DNA of 64,000 nt from Paenibacillus azoreducens. GTDB lineage: Bacteria > Bacillota > Bacilli > Paenibacillales > Paenibacillaceae. The notes beneath the pieces are model-generated. The model did no database searches, was not told the origin of the DNA, and worked only from the letters and a program-made list of their open reading frames with translations. Below, piece by piece: positions 59,755 to 64,000 of this stretch. The stretch lies in NCBI RefSeq assembly GCF_021654775.1, contig NZ_AP025343.1:2137501-2201500 (forward strand), given 5' to 3'. Numbering within the stretch: position 1 is the first letter of the stretch; each line of letters begins with the position of its first letter. A program made the translations under genes and the position numbers.

Positions 59755-61479
59755 ATGAGCCATCTGTTGACAGGCGTTCCCGCATCGCCGGGCATTGCCA
59801 TTGCCAAAGCTTACCGGCTGGAATCGGAGGGATCCGTACCGCAGCGGAAAGCGGTCGATGACATTGCGGCCGAGAAAAAGCGGTTAAAGGAAGCCGTCGA
59901 AGCGGCAAAAGCCGATATCGACAGGATCCGGGAAGAGACACTGGAGCGGCTTGGTCCGCCAAAGGCCGAAATTTTCGAGGCGCATTTGTTTCTTCTTGAG
60001 GACCCCGACCTGATTGATGCCGCGATGGACCAGATCGAGAGTGAAGGCATCAACGCAGAATATGCGTTGCATGAAGTGGCATCGGGAATCATGGAGGCTC
60101 TGCGTTCCATGGATAATGAGATGCTACGTGAACGGGCGGCGGACGTAAAAGATATTACCGGGCGGGTGATCACTAAGCTTGAGGGGCGTGAGCACATCGC
60201 GCTCTCCGAACTGAACAGCGAAACGATCCTGATCGCCAAGGATTTGACCCCTTCGGATACTGCCCAATTGAATCTGGAATTTGTGCGCGGATTCGTGACA
60301 GAAATTGGAAGTCGCACTTCCCATTCCGCTATTATGGCGCGTTCGTTGGAACTGGCAGCCGTTGTCGGCGCGGGGTCGGACGCTTCCGGGATCCGCACGG
60401 GAGACATGGTCATTCTGGATGCGACCGCAGGTCAGGTGATCGTGAACCCGTCGGACCGGCAGCTGGAGGAATATTCGGTACGCAAGCGGGAATATGAGGA
60501 GTATCAAATCCGGATGCGCAGCTATGTGGAACGTCCATCGGTCACTGCGGACGGCGCCCAAGTCGAGCTTGCAAGCAATATTGGCGGCATCGATGACCTT
60601 GAGAAGGTGCTCGCGAATGGAGCTGACGGCATCGGTCTGTTCCGAACGGAATTTCTGTATATGGGCCGCACCACGTTCCCGACCGAAGAAGAACAGTATT
60701 CCGTTTATAAACATGTGTTGGAAAAAATGGGCGGCAAACGTGTCGTGATCCGCACATTGGACATTGGAGGAGACAAGGAGCTGTCCTATCTGCAGCTGCC
60801 GAAGGAAAACAATCCGTTTCTAGGCCTTCGCGCCATCCGCCTGTGTCTCGAGCGCAAGAATTTATTCCGCATCCAACTAAGAGCGCTGCTCCGGGCAAGC
60901 GTGCACGGCAAACTCGCGATCATGTTTCCGATGATCGCCGTCCTGAGCGAACTTCAGGAAGCCAAGCGGATACTTGCTGAAGAAAGAGCCAAGCTGGAGC
61001 AGGAGGGGATCCCGGTGTCTCACTCCCTGGAGGTCGGCATCATGATCGAAATTCCCGCCGCAGCCCTGGCGGCCGATATTTTGGCCAAGGAAGTGGACTT
61101 CTTCAGCATCGGCACCAACGATCTGATCCAGTATACGATGGCGGCGGACCGCATGAACGAATCGGTCTCCTACTTATATCAGCCGCATCACCCATCGATT
61201 CTTCGCCTGGTGCAGCTGGTCATTCAGGCGGCCAATCGGAACGGAAAATGGGCCGGCATGTGCGGAGAGATGGCTGGTGATTCAGCAGCGATTCCGCTGC
61301 TGCTTGGTCTGGGACTGCATGAGTTCAGCATGAGCGCGTCATCCGTCCTTCCGGCACGGGAGCTGGTCTCCCGCTTGTCCAAGCAGGAATGGTCCCGGCT
61401 GACGGAACAGGCGCTTGGCATGAGCTCGCAGCAAGAGGTGCTTGATTTTGTAAACCAACAACTTAGGAGTGAAGCATAA
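59755..61479 (+). CDS. ptsI: Phosphoenolpyruvate-protein phosphotransferase (PTS enzyme I)
   Basis: 574 residues. Phosphate-accepting His in GSRTSHSAIMARSLELAAVV, PEP-binding GIGLFRTEFLYMGR, EIPAAALAADILAKEVDFFS, and the catalytic cysteine in GKWAGMCGEMAGD. AAGGAGG precedes the ATG, 75 bases after mtlD. In Bacillus ptsI follows ptsH in a glucose locus; here the order is ptsI-ptsH at the end of a mannitol operon, so this could be a second, dedicated pair or the only one. Confidence 0.95.
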   Translation: MSHLLTGVPASPGIAIAKAYRLESEGSVPQRKAVDDIAAEKKRLKEAVEAAKADIDRIREETLERLGPPKAEIFEAHLFLLEDPDLIDAAMDQIESEGINAEYALHEVASGIMEALRSMDNEMLRERAADVKDITGRVITKLEGREHIALSELNSETILIAKDLTPSDTAQLNLEFVRGFVTEIGSRTSHSAIMARSLELAAVVGAGSDASGIRTGDMVILDATAGQVIVNPSDRQLEEYSVRKREYEEYQIRMRSYVERPSVTADGAQVELASNIGGIDDLEKVLANGADGIGLFRTEFLYMGRTTFPTEEEQYSVYKHVLEKMGGKRVVIRTLDIGGDKELSYLQLPKENNPFLGLRAIRLCLERKNLFRIQLRALLRASVHGKLAIMFPMIAVLSELQEAKRILAEERAKLEQEGIPVSHSLEVGIMIEIPAAALAADILAKEVDFFSIGTNDLIQYTMAADRMNESVSYLYQPHHPSILRLVQLVIQAANRNGKWAGMCGEMAGDSAAIPLLLGLGLHEFSMSASSVLPARELVSRLSKQEWSRLTEQALGMSSQQEVLDFVNQQLRSEA

Positions 61480-61482
61480 GCT

Positions 61483-61746
61483 ATGGTATCCCAAACTTTT
61501 ACTGTCATCCACCCGCAAGGGTTTCACGTCCGTCCAGCCAAGCTATTCGTGGAAAAGGCCAATACATTCCCGTGTAAGGTCACCTTGTTCAAGGGCGAGA
61601 AGAAAGCCAATGGAAAAAGCTCTCTTGGTCTGTTGACACTGGGAATTTCAAGGGGGGACGAAATCCGTCTGGAAGCCGACGGCGATCAGGAGGAGCAGGC
61701 CTTGCATGAGCTCGGCCACATGCTTACGAAAATTTACGAGGAATAG
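61483..61746 (+). CDS. ptsH: Phosphocarrier protein HPr
   Basis: 87 residues. His15, the phosphoacceptor, is in PQGFHVRPAK (usually GLHARPA), and Ser46, the regulatory HPr-kinase site, is in NGKSSLGLLTLGISRGDE. Both are at standard positions, so it may also serve as CcpA corepressor. Three bases after ptsI; AGGAGTG inside the ptsI end serves the ATG. The motif differences from typical HPr suggest a paralog, but all key residues are present. Confidence 0.93.
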   Translation: MVSQTFTVIHPQGFHVRPAKLFVEKANTFPCKVTLFKGEKKANGKSSLGLLTLGISRGDEIRLEADGDQEEQALHELGHMLTKIYEE

Positions 61747-61884
61747 GAATATGTGCAAGGCTTCTGCTACACGCAGCTTACAGATGTGGAGCAGAAGATC
61801 AACGGACTGCTCACCTATGACCGTGTACCTAAAGTTCCGCTCGAGAGGATCCGCCGGATGGTGTTGAATCGGTCCGCAGATTAA
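61747..61884 (+). pseudogene. C-terminal remnant of a GH2 beta-galactosidase-like gene
   Basis: 46 codons, open and in frame with ptsH directly after its TAG stop, ending in TAA. The peptide contains GFCYTQLTDVEQKINGLLTY followed by DRVPKVPLERIRR, which matches the conserved C-terminal end of GH2 family beta-galactosidase/glucuronidase-like proteins. No start codon, ribosome binding site or catalytic part remains. Best explained as a deletion that joined the ptsH end to the tail of a lost GH2 gene. Confidence 0.7.
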
Positions 61885-61899
61885 CCTGAAAAAACCGCG

Positions 61900-61945
61900 C
61901 CCCGCGCTGCCGCATTGGGATCGATGCTGTGTGCGGGGTTTTTTT
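61900..61945 (+). terminator. Intrinsic terminator after ptsH and the GH2 remnant
   Basis: CCCCGC...GCGGGG stem followed by TTTTTTT. It may originally have belonged to the lost GH2 gene. The remaining 180 bases before the next gene contain only AT-rich, promoter-like DNA (TATAAT near 62032). Confidence 0.8.
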
Positions 61946-62126
61946 GTTGCTTCCCAAAGCGAAAGAATCCCGCGTTCAATTATGAATTGGTACCATGTCC
62001 TCTTGATCCGCGGCAGGGAGTATTTGTTAGAATATAATAATAAATTGGCAAAATGCCTTTGTAAATAACATGCCTAATGTAAATGTAAAAAGAGAGCATC
62101 AGGAGAACAGGAACGGGAGTGAGCGG

Positions 62127-64000
62127 ATGAAGAAATGGATGCTGACGCTGGCGGCTTTTGTGCTGATCATGGTGATGACCGGCTGCCGGGAGACAGGTTA
62201 TTCCATGGATCGAGCGGATGTGAAGGCCCATATTATGCCTGATGGCGATTTGTACGTAGAAGAACTGTTTACTTATTCGTTTCAAGGCAGTTTTAAGGGA
62301 ACGACGAGGTATGTCGCTGCGGATCATAACGATATCGAGTTTTTTGAAGCCTATGCCCCGCCGAAAGGCAAAAAGCTGGGGAAATTCTCCTATGAAAATC
62401 TCGAGCGTCTGAAAACGGAATGGGATAAGGACAATGATACGTATTACACATACAATGCGGCCAAGGATGAGGTCAAGCAGGTGTATTACCGCTACCGGAT
62501 TCATCAGGCTGCCGTAAAATACAGCGACATAGGGAAGCTGGACTGGAGTTTTTTCAAAAAAAACGAACAGGACATAGCCAATGTCACCGTGGATGTGTAC
62601 CTTCCTTCAAGCTACAATCCGGCCAATGTTCATGCCTTTCTGCATGACCGGACAGGCGGAAAACTGACGACAGGAGGTGAGTCGGCTGCTCATTACGAAA
62701 ATCCGGAGCTGTCCCAATACGGCGATGCAGAAATAAGGATCTTTTTTCCGCAGGAGCAGATGCCGCTCATGGTCGAAAGCGATGATCAGGCATCCTACCA
62801 AAAACTGCTGGCATCCGAGCAGAAATATCAGGAGCGGATAGATGCCCGGGACGCGTTCATGCAAAAAGCGGATGGTCCAATTCAGGCGCTGATCGTTATC
62901 AGTCTTTTCGGCAGCGTGATGTACTCCCTCTCCTGGAGAAAAATAAAAGCGTGGCTCAGCCGCCGCGAAGTTACGGAGGAGGAACTGCAGCAGCTTGATC
63001 CTCTGCTCAAATCCTATATATGGCGAAAAGGAAAATTGAAGCAAAAAGATTTTGTGGCCGGGCTTATTTCCCTAAAAAGACGCGGTTTGGTTACGGTAAA
63101 GGAAGTTTCCGCATCCAAGCGTTTTTTGGAGGAACCTACGGCGCCGGATATGACGCTGCAGTTTACTTACCATGGTACTTTGGAGCAGCTTAATGAGGCG
63201 GATCGCCATTTGATCCAGTGGCTTTTCAGCAAAAGGAACAATACTTGGGTATTCCAGTTGGATTCTGTAGCCGGGCCGACATTCAAGGAAAAGGAACACC
63301 CCGAGCGGCTGACCTATTACCGCCAAGCAGCGAAAAAGCATGAGGAACGGTTCAAAGAATGGAAAAAGATCATTTCAGACATAGAGCCGTACTCGCGCGA
63401 GGTCAGGGTTAACAAGCTTTCCGGATGGCTGGTGCCGCTGATGGTCATCTTACATTACGGGTTGCTGCTTTATCTTTTTTATGCCGATGCCGCCTCCCGT
63501 CTGGAGGTTATATTAGTGGCAGTTATAGTGGGCATTTTCGGCGCTGTCGCTTGTTTGAAACATCGCTCCAAGCTTTGGATCATCCTTTATTTCGTTGCTT
63601 GTTTTGCCGCCGGAACCCAGTTGGCTTACGAGAAAGTGGCGGACAACTATTTGATTTTGGCGCTCTGCTCGATGCTGTTTGCGGTCCTTGTTCCCAGACA
63701 TGTCTTGTCTGCAACGATGCTGCGGTACCGGTATGCGCTTAAGGCATGGAAGAAGAAGGTTAAAAAAGGCGATGATTTTTGGACGGGGAGCGAAACCGAT
63801 GTGGAAAGGAATGCGGAGAATGCGGTTTTGATCGGCATGATTCCGGAATATATGAAAAACATGAACACCAAGAGACAGGAAGGAGCGACCGCATATGCGG
63901 CTGCGGCTCCGATTCTCTTCAGCGTCAATTTTCTATCTTCGCTGCAATATACGCAAAGTAATCTTAACTTTACGCCCCCAAGTTCTTCCACCGGTTCGGG
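62127..64000 (+). CDS. DUF2207 membrane lipoprotein (partial, C-terminus outside window)
   Basis: Starts MKKWMLTLAAFVLIMVMTGC with a lipobox (MTGC) for lipid attachment. Residues about 30-230 form the extracellular beta-rich DUF2207 domain (DVKAHIMPDGDLYVEELFTY). A membrane segment near 255-272 (LIVISLFGSVMYSLS) is followed by a cytoplasmic region, then hydrophobic segments near 430-520. GGGAGTGAG precedes the ATG at 62127. At least 624 codons, still open at the window edge in a Ser/Gly-rich stretch, typical of the C-terminal end of this family. Function of the family is unknown. Confidence 0.85.
   Translation, partial: MKKWMLTLAAFVLIMVMTGCRETGYSMDRADVKAHIMPDGDLYVEELFTYSFQGSFKGTTRYVAADHNDIEFFEAYAPPKGKKLGKFSYENLERLKTEWDKDNDTYYTYNAAKDEVKQVYYRYRIHQAAVKYSDIGKLDWSFFKKNEQDIANVTVDVYLPSSYNPANVHAFLHDRTGGKLTTGGESAAHYENPELSQYGDAEIRIFFPQEQMPLMVESDDQASYQKLLASEQKYQERIDARDAFMQKADGPIQALIVISLFGSVMYSLSWRKIKAWLSRREVTEEELQQLDPLLKSYIWRKGKLKQKDFVAGLISLKRRGLVTVKEVSASKRFLEEPTAPDMTLQFTYHGTLEQLNEADRHLIQWLFSKRNNTWVFQLDSVAGPTFKEKEHPERLTYYRQAAKKHEERFKEWKKIISDIEPYSREVRVNKLSGWLVPLMVILHYGLLLYLFYADAASRLEVILVAVIVGIFGAVACLKHRSKLWIILYFVACFAAGTQLAYEKVADNYLILALCSMLFAVLVPRHVLSATMLRYRYALKAWKKKVKKGDDFWTGSETDVERNAENAVLIGMIPEYMKNMNTKRQEGATAYAAAAPILFSVNFLSSLQYTQSNLNFTPPSSSTGS

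Overview
The window reads as a chromosomal segment of a Gram-positive, low-to-moderate GC member of the Bacillales, most likely Paenibacillus or a close relative. This is inferred from strong GGAGG-type ribosome binding sites, frequent TTG/GTG starts, Bacillus-type genes (acuA, yuaF-floT, gsiB, ctc, family-2 galT, split gcvPA/gcvPB, sdaAB/sdaAA, PRD-type mtlR), cre-like sites and many short intergenic repeats. No rRNA, tRNA, CRISPR array or prophage was seen.

Layout. 1-3.1 kb, minus strand: the start of ilvD (cut by the window edge), a KGG-repeat stress protein (gsiB) and a membrane acyltransferase. 3.3-7 kb: kdgK and kdgA (2-keto-3-deoxygluconate use), a sirtuin and an aldo/keto reductase. 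7.1-12 kb: an AraC regulator divergent from galK-galE-galT. 12-16.6 kb: an iron alcohol dehydrogenase, acuA with a consensus cre, and yuaF-floT behind a sigma-W-like promoter. 16.7-24.1 kb: a glycine/serine catabolic block. gcvT-gcvPA-gcvPB runs left and sdaAB-sdaAA-gcvH runs right, each behind its own tandem glycine riboswitch whose terminator captures the end of the second aptamer. The gcv riboswitch is split by a 285-bp MITE-like element placed in a peripheral arm of aptamer I. 24.2-25.1 kb is a gene-free repeat island.

25.1-35.6 kb: a type I pullulanase with an unusual C-terminal carbohydrate-binding-like domain, a methyltransferase, a TPP riboswitch followed by tenA-thiM-thiE, a carboxylesterase, and an AraC-type protein fused to a GH39 glycosidase domain. 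35.8-41.8 kb: an MFS transporter and two GH3 glycosidases behind a consensus cre. With the GH39 fusion these look like a plant-oligosaccharide locus. 41.9-45.5 kb: a DUF985 cupin, ctc (bL25-like) with a sigma-B-like promoter, and an IS110-family element with a long non-coding downstream region.

45.6-53.9 kb: an ABC-F ATPase (minus strand) with a 49-residue leader peptide and an intrinsic terminator, the layout of drug-inducible attenuation; a MurG-like transferase; a SWIM-SNF2 helicase; and an unrecognised protein. 54.4-61.7 kb: a mannitol PTS operon mtlA-mtlR-mtlF-mtlD followed by a ptsI-ptsH pair, ending in a fragment of a lost GH2 glycosidase gene. The window closes inside a DUF2207 membrane lipoprotein gene.

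All motif and repeat statements come from reading the sequence by eye. Family names come from recognising motifs, not from a database search. Most promoter and operator calls are consensus matches only.
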